Notes: generated from the letters alone by a model not told the origin. Positions 8,582-17,667 are shown, counted from the first letter of the stretch. The stretch is 64,000 nt of DNA from Oscillatoriaceae cyanobacterium Prado104 (GCA_025454405.1 JALOON010000027.1:26801-90800), one strand, 5' to 3'. A program made the numbers and translations.

Positions 8582-9559
8582 TTAACCATCATTTATCCTC
8601 AACTTTCTCAATACCCTTTGTAAAAAATTAGCCCGCGCAACCTCAGTATAAGACTTTGGCGGTTCGCGAAAAATAGGCCTTTTTTCCGGTTCCCGGTGGT
8701 AACGGTAGTGCAGGAACAAATCGCGGTAGGGAAATTCGATATTTTCGCCCGCGCAAACTCTCTGAATTACATCCGGCTGCACTCCTATATAATGAATGTA
8801 AGTTAGTCTATTTCCTTTGTCGTACAAAATGTTATCTCTGTTTTGAAAATGCGGGGAAGTGACGCTGCATCCAGTTTTTTCGCTATCCAGGAGACTCCAA
8901 GCAAAATTATAGCTGGGAATGCGCGTTTTCATTACCATATAATTAAGTAACGGCTGTTCTCCCGCACCGGAATAAAGAATTTCTGAATCGCCAGATCGCA
9001 GTTGTTCTAACAGCCAATTTCGAGTGGCGCGATCGAACATTCCCTGTTTGCTGGCGTAGAATCCCGAACAGAATATTTCTGAATCGATGCGATGTTGTTC
9101 AAATACTTGCAGCAGTTTGGGACTATTAATATTGTATGCTTTAGTTGGGTCTTTGAACTGAAAATCATAAACTACAAAATCGAAGTCATTTAATTTATCG
9201 AAAACTGCATCGAGTGAATTCATGACTAAAGTATCGGCATCCAGATAAATAAACCTTTCAAAAGGGCCGTCAAAAGTGCAAAAACGGCGGTGCGCGCCGT
9301 AAAGTCGGAATTTTTTGCGGTTCAAACGCTCTGGTGCGGCTGCTGCCATGAATTCATCCCATTGCTGAATTGAGGCGGTATCTTCGTAAATAAACACGTT
9401 GGGACGCGAGGCAATTTCTGTTTTGATTTGTTCTAGATGTTCGTCGAAGGGATAAATGCAGACGGGAGTATTTGAGCCTAATATAATTTCAATGCTGTTG
9501 AGCAAGGCAATTAGTTGGTCGCAAACTTTATCATTAGCTAGCGTGCAAATTCTGTTCAT
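8582..9559 (-). CDS. GT-A-type glycosyltransferase-like protein (Npun_R2821/R2823 family), paralog 1 of 3
   Basis: 325 residues. ICTLANDKVCDQLIALLNSIE at the N-terminus, YLDADTLVMNS (about residue 105) as the DxD site and FLHYRYHREPEKRP near the C-terminus closely parallel the 6347 gene, so these two are the nearest relatives within the array, with the more diverged 7667 gene between them. It is the first gene of the minus-strand set; the promoter should lie in the 9560-10038 spacer. Sugar and acceptor are unknown. Confidence 0.75.
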   Translation of the reverse strand: MNRICTLANDKVCDQLIALLNSIEIILGSNTPVCIYPFDEHLEQIKTEIASRPNVFIYEDTASIQQWDEFMAAAAPERLNRKKFRLYGAHRRFCTFDGPFERFIYLDADTLVMNSLDAVFDKLNDFDFVVYDFQFKDPTKAYNINSPKLLQVFEQHRIDSEIFCSGFYASKQGMFDRATRNWLLEQLRSGDSEILYSGAGEQPLLNYMVMKTRIPSYNFAWSLLDSEKTGCSVTSPHFQNRDNILYDKGNRLTYIHYIGVQPDVIQRVCAGENIEFPYRDLFLHYRYHREPEKRPIFREPPKSYTEVARANFLQRVLRKLRINDG

Positions 9560-10038
9560 GTTATTAGTTGGCGCAGGCGGACTAAAGTTGTTTTAGTTGC
9601 AATTTTAAATGTCGCATCAATTGTTGTCGGTTGCGGACTGAAGCCTGCAAGTAAGCGAGGATTTTAGTCCTCACTACAAACTGTTTTTATGATGAACGAT
9701 CGTCAAACATTATATCATTTGGGTATATGCACTATCACCGGAGTTTCCCGATTGGGTTGAATATGTTCGATCGATGCTCGACGATTTGCGCAGTTGTTAA
9801 TAATTACATATTACTTGAAACTGGGTTTTTGCGCCAATGTCAATGGGGGGTTTTCGTGGGTTGGGGCGGGTTTATTTCAATTTTTGGTGAGTGTTAGATA
9901 TGGTTGGCGAACCCGCCACTACAGTCTATTGATTATTTTATAATAATAATAGAAAAACTCAGGCAAAAGATAAATCACGGTTCTAGTAAGGTGCGCGCTG
10001 CGCACCCTACCTATAGATTACCTGTGTCCGGCACTGTT
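9560..10038. other. Gene-free spacer with dispersed repeats
   Basis: Contains GCGGACTGAAGCCTG with a matching TTAGTCCTCACTACAAAC tail (about 9630-9680), one copy of the GGCGGGTTCGCCAAC cassette in reverse orientation (9831-9924) and a GGTGCGC/GCGCACC palindrome (9987-10010). No open frame or RNA gene was recognised. Confidence 0.6.
9831..9924 (-). repeat. About 95-bp cassette with GGCGGGTTCGCCAAC end, copy 1
   Basis: Read on the minus strand this matches 40189-40283 and 53396-53494: a start like TGTAGGGGCGGGTTCGCCAA, a variable AT-rich middle, AATAAACCCGCCCC, CCCACGAAAA and a terminal CATTGGCGCAAG-like block. The three copies share ends and diverge in the middle. Confidence 0.65.
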
Positions 10039-12861
10039 TTAAAGAGGTTGAACCGATCGCACGAATCGCTGTAATTGGCGGCTTTCTAATTCCAAAACTC
10101 GCCGTGCAAAATCGGGGTCTCGATCGAGCAAATCGTCAAAATTATCGACGGAAATCGCGAGAATCCGCGTCTTTTCGCTGTCTGCAACAATCGTATTTTC
10201 TGAGTTTTTGTGCGCTAAAACATCCAACTCATCTAGTGTTTGACCGGGACGCAGGCGATCGAAACTACTCCCATCACCAGTTTGATACTGAATCTTGGCA
10301 TCGCCTTCAATTAACAGCAACAATTCCCGACAAGTATCGCCCGCTTCGGTAATCGTTTCACCGCTAGCATAGGTTCTCACTTCGGCTCGATTTGCCAGGT
10401 CGATTAGCGTTTCGCCACGCACTCGGTGGAAGAAATCGCTATTAAATAAATAAACCACTTTCTCTAGGGTGGGAAATTCGGCAAGCGGCGGGTTTGGTGC
10501 TGTTAAGGATAACAGCCGTTCGGCAGTTTCTTTTACTAGAATGGGATGCGATTCGCTATTGAGTTCGCGGGCAATTTTTTGACAGCTTTCTGCATTTAAT
10601 TTGGCGATTGTATAGAGTGCCGCTGCCTCAATTAAGGGGTTGCGATCGGCTAGCAAAGTTTCTAAATGACTGAGAATTTCTCGATCGGAAAATTCCAGCG
10701 AACAAAAGACGGGTGTTTCTCCAGGTTGAGCCAGCAATTGCACGATTTCAGGTGGTAATTTATCGCGCCAATTTTCCCGATCGAACAACTCGATTAACAT
10801 TACCGGACAAATCTGTTGCAAAGAGCGCGCCAGTGTTGCTGCGGGCGGCTCGTTTTGCAGCATTGCTAAAGTTTCCAGAATCGATCGAACTGTTAGTTCT
10901 TGTTTGTGCAACATATTTGCTTGCAGCAGCATCAATACTGCTTGATGTTCCGAGAGAATCGGTTGGTGCAATGCGCGATAACAGTCGATCGAATCTGGCA
11001 ATTTAGCTAACAAAAATTCTGCTTTTTTGACGCTACCTTCACTAGCAGAAAATCCGCTGAGAATCCATTCTTCTTCCTGCGGTGTAATCGAATATTCCCG
11101 GCGCAGCAAACTAATTTCTGACGAATCTTGCGCCGATAATTGTTCCAATGCCGCGCGATCGATTTGTTTGCTTTGCAGATTCATCAACCTTTCTAAAGAT
11201 TTGCGATAGCCGCTCAAGCGAATTTGATTTTCTAAACTGCGCTGGCGGTTGGGGCTGAGCAACTCCGGATCTTCTATGCCCAATTCGTCTAACACGAGAC
11301 GGTGTTCGTCATCGGTAATGCTTAATTCTTGGCGCATTTGCTGCAAGATTTCCAGACTGGTGGAATAGTTGACATAGCCTTCTTCTAAAGCTTCTCGCAC
11401 GACTCCTTTATAGGCTTGGTGTCGTTTTTCGCGGGTAAAATCGGGGAGAACTTTAGCTAATACATAAACTTCATGAGTGTTGAGATCGTCGATCGCGCGT
11501 CCTTCTAAATACTGCGCAACATTAAGCTGCAATTTCTCCAATTGCTTGCGAAAGCGGCTGGCGAGATTTTCGCGAGTGTAAAGTTCGGGAGTGCGCCGCC
11601 AGGTTTTGTAGAGCCAAAGGGTACTTAGAGAAACCAAACCCAGATCGTATAAATACTGCACTGACCAAGGCATGAGTTGCACTAAAGGACGGCCGCCAAA
11701 AATAAAGAAGAAGTTGAAAATTCCAAAGGTACAAAGGGTAAAAATGCGATGCCTAATAGTTTCGACCGACAGATTTGGATAGTGCTGCCGCCTGTAAGAT
11801 TTGGCGCGTTTTTCGACCCACAATCCGATGCCATAGCCGAGGGCAGTACAGCCGCCCAACACCAGGGGAACCGCGACTAATTTGGGAATGTTAATCGGCT
11901 GTCCGAAGAGATAAAATCCGGGACTCAGCAGCGATGCCAATTGGTCTGTTTGGCGCAGCCATGCCCCGGAAAAGTAATAATCCCAGTTACCTGCATACAG
12001 GTAGTAATAAACGAAATAACCAACTACTAAACCCACGTAGCCGTAGCGCAGAAAGTCTGTTTCGGGCCGTTTAAAACTGTCCCAATAAGTTCTTTCCGAA
12101 TCGATATCGATGCAGGGATTTTGACAAGCGACGCAAGCACTTTGCTCTTTGCCATCCGGCTGTACGGTGCGGCACATTGATTGAGTAATCGATCGCTCGC
12201 TCATGTGAGCTTTGCTGCTCAACAAACCGCCCGGTTCGCTATAAATGCTTTGCACGGGAGCCATCGGGCAAAAGTATTGACACCAGGATTTACCAGCGTA
12301 AAAATAGCCTACTGCAATGGCAGCCGCGATCGTCAACAGCAACCAACCAGCTAACACGATGCGATCGGCATTAAAAAATAAAATTCGCCCGCACAATCCC
12401 GCGAACAACCAACCAAATTGCACGTAAGGATAGTTGCGTCCCAACCACGAATCGGGGTTAACTTTTGCCAATTCGTAGCGCACTTTTCCAGTTTTGGGAT
12501 TCTCCCGTTTGAATTGTCGCTGCCGTCCCAGGGCGCGAGGAATTTGAGATAAAAAAGATAGGGGGCAAATCCGCCGCCACAGTTCGTGTCCGAACACCAA
12601 TAAAATAAAGATGGCGGCTGGAACAATAGCACCCCAAAAAATGGTAGTTCCCAACGGATAAGGTTGCTCGGACAAACATTTCCCTTGCACTTGGACGCAG
12701 GTATCGGGCAGCCGCAACGGGCTCCAGGGATGATTTGGCTCGGTTAATGCGGCCGTCCAAGGATCGTAAAATAGGGAAACAATAACTAGGAGCCAAGCAA
12801 CGGTTAATACCCAGCGAACCCAGTGCATTCGAGATTCTGGCAGTTGTACCAACATAGACAA
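10039..12861 (-). CDS. Membrane 4Fe-4S (NapH/CcoG-like) protein fused to helical repeats and a cyclic-nucleotide-binding domain
   Basis: 940 residues. The N-terminal 410 residues hold about seven membrane helices and cysteine motifs of the polyferredoxin type: RRICPLSF (about 94), SWCQYFCPMAP (about 194) and a third group MCR-x10-ACVACQNPC (about 229-250). A soluble helical region (about 440-800, HEAT-like) follows, then a cNMP-binding beta-roll (about 820-925). In that roll the phosphate-binding cassette reads TLDELDVLAHKNSENTIV: the acidic residue is present but the usual Arg before the Ala/Thr is missing, so cyclic-nucleotide binding is doubtful. Likely an electron-transfer membrane protein with a regulatory tail (inference). 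It is a single gene between repeat-rich spacers. Confidence 0.75.
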   Translation of the reverse strand: MSMLVQLPESRMHWVRWVLTVAWLLVIVSLFYDPWTAALTEPNHPWSPLRLPDTCVQVQGKCLSEQPYPLGTTIFWGAIVPAAIFILLVFGHELWRRICPLSFLSQIPRALGRQRQFKRENPKTGKVRYELAKVNPDSWLGRNYPYVQFGWLFAGLCGRILFFNADRIVLAGWLLLTIAAAIAVGYFYAGKSWCQYFCPMAPVQSIYSEPGGLLSSKAHMSERSITQSMCRTVQPDGKEQSACVACQNPCIDIDSERTYWDSFKRPETDFLRYGYVGLVVGYFVYYYLYAGNWDYYFSGAWLRQTDQLASLLSPGFYLFGQPINIPKLVAVPLVLGGCTALGYGIGLWVEKRAKSYRRQHYPNLSVETIRHRIFTLCTFGIFNFFFIFGGRPLVQLMPWSVQYLYDLGLVSLSTLWLYKTWRRTPELYTRENLASRFRKQLEKLQLNVAQYLEGRAIDDLNTHEVYVLAKVLPDFTREKRHQAYKGVVREALEEGYVNYSTSLEILQQMRQELSITDDEHRLVLDELGIEDPELLSPNRQRSLENQIRLSGYRKSLERLMNLQSKQIDRAALEQLSAQDSSEISLLRREYSITPQEEEWILSGFSASEGSVKKAEFLLAKLPDSIDCYRALHQPILSEHQAVLMLLQANMLHKQELTVRSILETLAMLQNEPPAATLARSLQQICPVMLIELFDRENWRDKLPPEIVQLLAQPGETPVFCSLEFSDREILSHLETLLADRNPLIEAAALYTIAKLNAESCQKIARELNSESHPILVKETAERLLSLTAPNPPLAEFPTLEKVVYLFNSDFFHRVRGETLIDLANRAEVRTYASGETITEAGDTCRELLLLIEGDAKIQYQTGDGSSFDRLRPGQTLDELDVLAHKNSENTIVADSEKTRILAISVDNFDDLLDRDPDFARRVLELESRQLQRFVRSVQPL

Positions 12862-13030
12862 ACCTCAATTTCTCGCTCGATCGAATCGGAAGTTTACATC
12901 CGCGCAGGATTTATTGTAAGTGAGAGTAATTTTAACTCTTCACAGGTATTTTATATCGATATTGCCAGTTCGGCAGCACAAATAATCGACAGGAGCAATG
13001 GCTTGTTCTGCAACAGATCCTTGAGATTCA

Positions 13031-13109
13031 GATCCCCCTAAATCCCCCTTAAAAAGGGGGACTTTGAAGCTCTTGCTCCCCCCTTTTTAAGGGGGGCTGG
13101 GGGGGGATC
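13031..13109. repeat. GATCCCCC...GGGGGGATC palindromic element, copy A
   Basis: Bounded by GATCCCCCTAAATCCCCC and AAGGGGGGCTGGGGGGGATC; two inner hairpins (CCCCCTTAAAAAGGGGG and CCCCCTTTTTAAGGGGG) surround CTTTGAAGCTCTTGCTC. Copies also at 20633, 49119 and 58873. It occupies the 12862-13183 spacer, which otherwise holds nothing recognisable. Confidence 0.8.
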
Positions 13110-13183
13110 GATTAGTTGGGAAACACGCTTGAGAATAAGCAGGCAGTTATATATTATTGTTGTTTGATTTAGGTGACAACTCA

Positions 13184-13523
13184 TCAGTGGTTAAGCCGCC
13201 GATATTTCTGTGAAGAAATACGCCACGATAACTCTTCGCCTTGCCAATGTTCTGTCCACAGCTTATTTACAAGACGGTACGAATTTGCCCGAGTCGCAGT
13301 GCGAAGAAAATCTCTGGGATCTTCCCCATACGTGAAGCCAACGGCGACTCGATCGTACCATAGTTTCCAAGTCGGCTCTGGCAACAGCGCTCAAATAGCT
13401 GGAACGCTGACCGCCGATGAGCGCGAACGCATAAGGGCTATGGGTGGCGCGATCGGCAATGAATTCCTTCCATACACCCAGAATAGCGTTCCGCAGTAGA
13501 GTTGCAAACTTCGAGCGATCCAT
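13184..13523 (-). pseudogene. Possible frameshifted small gene, unassigned
   Basis: A minus-strand ATG at 13523 has CAGGA nine bases upstream and opens a protein-like frame (YAFALIGGQRSSYLSAVA) that should shift to a second frame near 13385 (PTWKLWYDRVAVGFTYGEDP) ending at 13184. Neither frame alone looks complete. The segment faintly recalls DUF4303-type proteins, but I cannot confirm it. The opposite-strand frame at 13173-13499 has no ribosome site and reads less like protein. Confidence 0.3.
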
Positions 13524-13585
13524 GCGTGTATCCTGTTTCTGACTTTAATTTGCGTAACTAATGTATCGTATGGATTTGCGATCGA

Positions 13586-13945
13586 TTAATAATTCCATTG
13601 ATTGAGAACTACAAACTGATTTTTCAAGTCATATTCTGCTGTTTCTAAATTATCAATTGCCTTCACGATCGCCCGATAACTCATGTTCTTAGAAGCCTCA
13701 GAATCTTGATAAACTGCCAAAATCCCTGGATGTTGTGGGTTGGTTTGATGCAATTGCTCAAAGTCATCGCAATTGCGTGTCAGCAGCACTCTTTCATTTT
13801 GTCGGGCAGCATCTAGTATCACTGAATCTGGATGATTCATTAAATCCAGTGTATTGACCGTGGCTACATCGTGGCCGGCTGCCTGAAGAAGATTGACTAA
13901 ATATTTTGCTTGAGCATCTTCATCAAGCAGCATTCGTAGGGTCAA
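13586..13945 (-). CDS. DUF5615 PIN-like toxin
   Basis: 119 residues. MLLDEDAQAKYLVNLLQAAGHDVATV, VLLTRNCDDFEQLH and HPGILAVYQD are the standard blocks of DUF5615 (Mut7-C-like PIN fold) proteins, with acidic residues at the start (DED) and in RNCDDF as in PIN nucleases. Such proteins are predicted RNases of type II toxin-antitoxin pairs. It overlaps the end of the upstream DUF433-type gene by 23 bases, the usual translational coupling for these pairs. Activity is inferred. Confidence 0.82.
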   Translation of the reverse strand: MTLRMLLDEDAQAKYLVNLLQAAGHDVATVNTLDLMNHPDSVILDAARQNERVLLTRNCDDFEQLHQTNPQHPGILAVYQDSEASKNMSYRAIVKAIDNLETAEYDLKNQFVVLNQWNY

Positions 13946-14306
13946 GTTGAACTCCTTTTGTTTCCAATCTATAGCGTTCTTCTGCTGCTTCTAATTTTAA
14001 AAGTTCCCGATGATTTTCACAGTAATGAATCGCTTCATAGATAGCAGGCAGGGGTAAATCCCAATTTTCGGCAGCTTGTTCGGGTGACATTTCATTAGCA
14101 GTCATGTCTTGCCAAACAGTTGATGCCAGTAATTTACGTCCCTTGATATAAAGTTGTTTGCGCCAAGGATGAGGGCGGGCAATTAAATATTGCCAATTAT
14201 CGATTTCTGTCGTATTTTGCAGCGATCGAACGATCTCGCTTAGCAATTGGAGGCGATCGCTGACAGAGAGTTGGCAGGCTTTTTCTTTAAGCTCTTGCAA
14301 GGACAT
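13923..14306 (-). CDS. DUF433-type antitoxin
   Basis: 127 residues. The N-terminus (LKEKACQLSVSDRLQLLSEI) is a short amphipathic dimerisation-like helix; the C-terminal half (KGRKLLASTVWQDMTANEMSPEQAAENWDLPLPAIYEAIHYCE, residues about 53-95) is the winged-helix DUF433 domain that pairs with DUF5615 toxins. It starts with ATG at 14306 and overlaps the toxin by 23 bases. The pair is followed downstream by the broken frame at 13184 and preceded by debris of another toxin-antitoxin locus. Confidence 0.8.
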   Translation of the reverse strand: MSLQELKEKACQLSVSDRLQLLSEIVRSLQNTTEIDNWQYLIARPHPWRKQLYIKGRKLLASTVWQDMTANEMSPEQAAENWDLPLPAIYEAIHYCENHRELLKLEAAEERYRLETKGVQLDPTNAA

Positions 14307-14336
14307 AGACTACTATTCGTATTATTCAGGATCTTT

Positions 14337-14505
14337 CTATTCTAGCCAAACTTCACCGCGATCGGAACTACTCATGCTGGGATTCCCGCTCTTCTAGCTC
14401 TAGAAAAATTCCCTCAGCATTCTGAACTAAATCTTCATCAGACCAGGGCGGAAAATTCAAGTAAACTGTCCGCTTCAGATAGAACTGCGTTCGATCGCCC
14501 GTTTG
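14337..14505 (-). pseudogene. Remnant of a MazEF/PemK-type toxin-antitoxin pair
   Basis: One frame (14505-14368) ends in WSDEDLVQNAEGIFLELEE..., which resembles the C-terminus of small antitoxins found upstream of MazF toxins. Overlapping its end, ATG at 14375 opens MSSSDRGEVWLE and stops at 14337; RGEVWL is the canonical beginning of MazF/PemK toxins (compare RGEIWIANLDP in the intact gene at 38705). Only 12 toxin codons remain. These frames are too short for routine gene calling. Confidence 0.5.
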
Positions 14506-14711
14506 CTAATTAGATCGACTTGTCTGCTGAGCATTGTTTCTAGTTCTTGCTGCACAGGAGGTGGCGGATCGCCTGTAATGTATCTATAGTCGCGATTGGT
14601 GAATTGTTTTTCCCTCCTTTGTACATTTCGATCGCAAAACAAATCTGTTGCGCCGACAAACTCACCTCGACCGTCAAAAATTTCGATAAAGCGAGTATTA
14701 TTACCGATCTG
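14475..14711 (-). pseudogene. Decayed open frame, possible nucleotidyltransferase-like fragment
   Basis: 78 codons without a convincing start, ending VDLISKRAIERSSI. A VDLIS(K/R)RAIE segment is common near the C-terminus of minimal nucleotidyltransferase antitoxins, but the upstream part (IFDGRGEFVGATDLFC) was not recognised, and another frame of similar length overlaps. With the 14337 remnant it fills the 14307-14883 spacer. Confidence 0.25.
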
Positions 14712-14883
14712 CTACGCAACCAAATATCTAAGTTTTCAATCGCTCGCTCGTTGCGGTTCTTAAATGCGATCGAACGTGATACTCACTACATACTTTAACA
14801 AGATATATGTGTTACTGTCAAAACAATTTTGAAGGTGCAGCTATCCTGTCCGGAATTGTATATTTTAGATCCAGAAAAAACCT

Positions 14884-17136
14884 ATGTATCGATTTCAGAT
14901 TATTGGACACACGCAGACGGGGGAATCCATCGGTATCGTCGGTTCTACTCCCGAATTAGGACTGTGGGATATTACGCAATGCGTAAAGCTTAACACCAAT
15001 GCCGATCGCTATCCTTTATGGTACGTAGATACAGACATTAAACCATCTTTGGATTTAGCCGATCGCCAGAAAATTGAATATAAGTACGTGTTTATTGATG
15101 CCAACGGTATCGCCAAATGGGAAGGCTTGGGTTGGAATCGCTGGATACCGATCGACTCAAATTGTCAGTCCAGCAATATAGTTGTAGATGATGGCGCATT
15201 TGGTTATTTGCAACCTTATCCATTCGGTTATTTGGAACAGCCAGCAGTCAAGAATTCCTCAGACCAAAAATATCAAGGCTTAAAAATAGTAACGATCGGC
15301 AGTTCTGTCGCCGAAGGGCATAAAGCATGGATGTTCAAAGGTTGGGCTTTCCAATTAGCAGAAGCTTTGCAGAAAAAATACGGACACCAACTCATCAATG
15401 TATCAGAATCGGGGGCAAATATTAGCCGCACGATCGAGCGTTTTCCCTCGGTAGTTGCCCCCCAAAAACCGGATGTAGTAATTATTGCCCTGTCCCTCGG
15501 CAACGAAGGATTGGCCTACTGCCGCCCGCACGAACGGAGGGGCGCGCAGCGGCGGTTTGAAAGCGGTTTGCAGCAGTTGGTGAAAATGACGCGGGCTTTG
15601 GGCGCGCGTCCGATTTTGGGCGGAATTTATCCCCACGGCGACTACAATTCCGAACATTATTGGCTGCTGCGAGATACCCACCAACGAATGTTGAATTGGG
15701 GCGTTCCGGTATTGGATTGGTTGGAAGTATTGGATGACGGACAAGGACGCTGGAAACAGGGGATATCTTTCGATCCGTCTCACCCAAATACGATCGGTCA
15801 CAATCTGATGTATGGGGCGATCGATCTCAATTTGTTCGCGATCGATAAAGAGGAACTGGCAAGGGAAAAACAGTATTTTTCTCAACCGGAAGAAGTTATA
15901 GTTTACTCCGATAAATCTGGGTTTCAAGTCTCTGCTTGTTTGGAAGAACAGCGCTTGCGGATTGTCAATTCATCTCCCTACAATTACACGATCGCTCCCT
16001 ATTGGCAAGCAATGCAAACTGCACTGAAAAATCAAGCAGGATTGATGCGGGGGATCTATATTGCTAAGCATCTTGATTCCGGGAGGCTACCTTTCTTTGC
16101 AGTGGGGGAAAATGGGGCGATCGAAACAACTGTAGAAGTTCCTGCCGGTGTTGAATTAGAATACACTTCTGCTTTCAGTTTGTTTGCGCCGAACAACTCG
16201 CAACTGTTGTTCTACGACGGGAATTTGGGAATTTTAAAATTAGACGACCGCCGCCTGTGGATTATCAACGAATCAGACAAAGAATACAACATCCAACCGA
16301 TGTGGAAGGAGGTGCGAAATTTACTGAAAGTCATGCCGTCCGGTGTCTATGAAGATCCGTTGCATCCCGATGCACCTTTTCGCACTATGATGGTTGGCAA
16401 AGGTGGGCTAGAAAGTCGGGTAAAAGCACCGCCTAAATCTGCTGTGTTGTTTGAATATAAATGTCAATTATCCGACATCAGTCGCGTGGCAATTGTGCCG
16501 CTGGGCGATCGGTGTGCGGTGCGGATGATGCTGTATAAAATGGAGTACGACGGCCCTGCTTTTCCCTTCGATTTGACGCGAACTACCAAGATAGGAGATG
16601 TTGCTGACGCGATCGAAAGCGGTTTTTACGATATGTGGAATCCGGCTTTTTTGCACTACAGTCCTGAAGCGGGGAGAATCTATCACAGTAAATGGTCCGG
16701 TCTTTCTTTTGCCCATGAAGTTGAAGAAACAGACGATCCGGTTAACAATATGTATCCGGTATACGAACGGATGCGCCAGCGATATACAGCACGTTCTGAG
16801 AGATTTTGGTACGCACTGAAACATTCTGACAAAGTGTTGTTTGCCCGCACTGGGATTGCCGATCGTAATGGCGCGATCGATTTAATTCACAAACTTGAAT
16901 ACCGATGTCAGGGGAAACCTTTTCAATTGCTGCTGCTGTCTCCCCAATCTTCGGATGAGTTTGCAGGTATCGATCGCGTGCTGCATTACAATGTGGAGTT
17001 TAATCCCGATCGAATGTATGAAGATTTGGGACACTGGATGTATTGTACGGATGTGATGCGGGGGATTTTGGAGTCGATCGGGATTTCTAGCAAAAACCTG
17101 TTTTGGTGTCCGCCTAACATACCGAAAAATCAATAA
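14884..17136 (+). CDS. Starch-binding (CBM20-like) + SGNH hydrolase + DUF1796 fusion protein
   Basis: 750 residues in three parts. Residues 1-100 resemble a CBM20 starch-binding domain (GSTPELGLWDITQCVKL, then YKYVFIDANGIAKWEG-N-R). Residues about 135-325 are an SGNH/GDSL hydrolase: nucleophile in IGSSVAEGH, block III LSLGNEG and the Asp-His pair in DPSHPN. After a linker with two related beta segments (about 340-520), residues about 530-745 are a DUF1796 domain, a putative papain-like Cys peptidase (VPLGDRCAVRMML, PFDLTRTT, H in LHYSPEAGRIYHSKW). No signal peptide is evident, suggesting a cytoplasmic role on glucan or an acylated glycan (inference). Preceded by a weak ribosome site; no operon partner. 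Confidence 0.75.
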   Translation: MYRFQIIGHTQTGESIGIVGSTPELGLWDITQCVKLNTNADRYPLWYVDTDIKPSLDLADRQKIEYKYVFIDANGIAKWEGLGWNRWIPIDSNCQSSNIVVDDGAFGYLQPYPFGYLEQPAVKNSSDQKYQGLKIVTIGSSVAEGHKAWMFKGWAFQLAEALQKKYGHQLINVSESGANISRTIERFPSVVAPQKPDVVIIALSLGNEGLAYCRPHERRGAQRRFESGLQQLVKMTRALGARPILGGIYPHGDYNSEHYWLLRDTHQRMLNWGVPVLDWLEVLDDGQGRWKQGISFDPSHPNTIGHNLMYGAIDLNLFAIDKEELAREKQYFSQPEEVIVYSDKSGFQVSACLEEQRLRIVNSSPYNYTIAPYWQAMQTALKNQAGLMRGIYIAKHLDSGRLPFFAVGENGAIETTVEVPAGVELEYTSAFSLFAPNNSQLLFYDGNLGILKLDDRRLWIINESDKEYNIQPMWKEVRNLLKVMPSGVYEDPLHPDAPFRTMMVGKGGLESRVKAPPKSAVLFEYKCQLSDISRVAIVPLGDRCAVRMMLYKMEYDGPAFPFDLTRTTKIGDVADAIESGFYDMWNPAFLHYSPEAGRIYHSKWSGLSFAHEVEETDDPVNNMYPVYERMRQRYTARSERFWYALKHSDKVLFARTGIADRNGAIDLIHKLEYRCQGKPFQLLLLSPQSSDEFAGIDRVLHYNVEFNPDRMYEDLGHWMYCTDVMRGILESIGISSKNLFWCPPNIPKNQ

Positions 17137-17577
17137 TATCCGGTGCGATCGATCGCAATAATATTAGTTCGCAGTGCGGGATTCAGTTCGTATCCTTTAA
17201 ATTCTGCATCTGCCGGCAGTTGGTCTTGGGGATATTCTAGTATTTCTTCTCGATCTATTTTAATCGTGGCGTTCTTACTGCCTTTGCTGTGCTTTTTTGG
17301 CGTTTTTCGCTCTTTTTCTGATGAGTGCTGACTTTTGAATCCTTTGGACTTGGCTTTGATGTCTGGTTTTCCTTGTTCTCCCTTCAATCGGTTGTTTTCA
17401 TCTTTTAACCGTTGATTCTCTGACTCCAAGTCTTTGACTTTTAATTGTAATTGCTCGCTAGTGGTTCAGTAACAGCTCTACTGCCTGACGCATTGATTCG
17501 TCTGCAATTCCTTTTGGGTCAATGGTTTGCAGTATATTGGAGGATGACTTGTCTGGTGAAATAATCTTTTGCGTCAT
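17130..17577 (-). pseudogene. IS66-family transposase remnant, frameshifted and C-terminally deleted
   Basis: Starts ATG at 17577 (MTQKIISPDKSS), reaches ...VELLLNH and a stop near 17460. The continuation SEQLQLKVKDLESENQRL lies one frame over and runs to 17130. The coiled-coil leader (ESENQRLKDENNRLKGEQGKP), basic KKHSKGSK and the DQLPADAEFKGYE block match the N-terminus of IS66 transposases, but the zinc-finger, DDE core and C-terminus (about 350 residues) are missing. No terminal inverted repeats were identified. Confidence 0.75.
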
Positions 17578-17667
17578 GTGTCCTATTTTACGACACTTGG
17601 TGCACTGTGCTTACTTTTTTTCTTCTGCTACCCCTACTTATTGAGCCGATACATTTTTACTCTATTG

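Noticed and set aside
13173..13499. 108-codon plus-strand frame
   Set aside because: No ribosome site; the opposite strand has a ribosome site and more protein-like composition, though broken.
14547..14798. 83-codon plus-strand frame
   Set aside because: It begins without a ribosome site and overlaps minus-strand toxin-antitoxin debris; no protein-like motif was seen.
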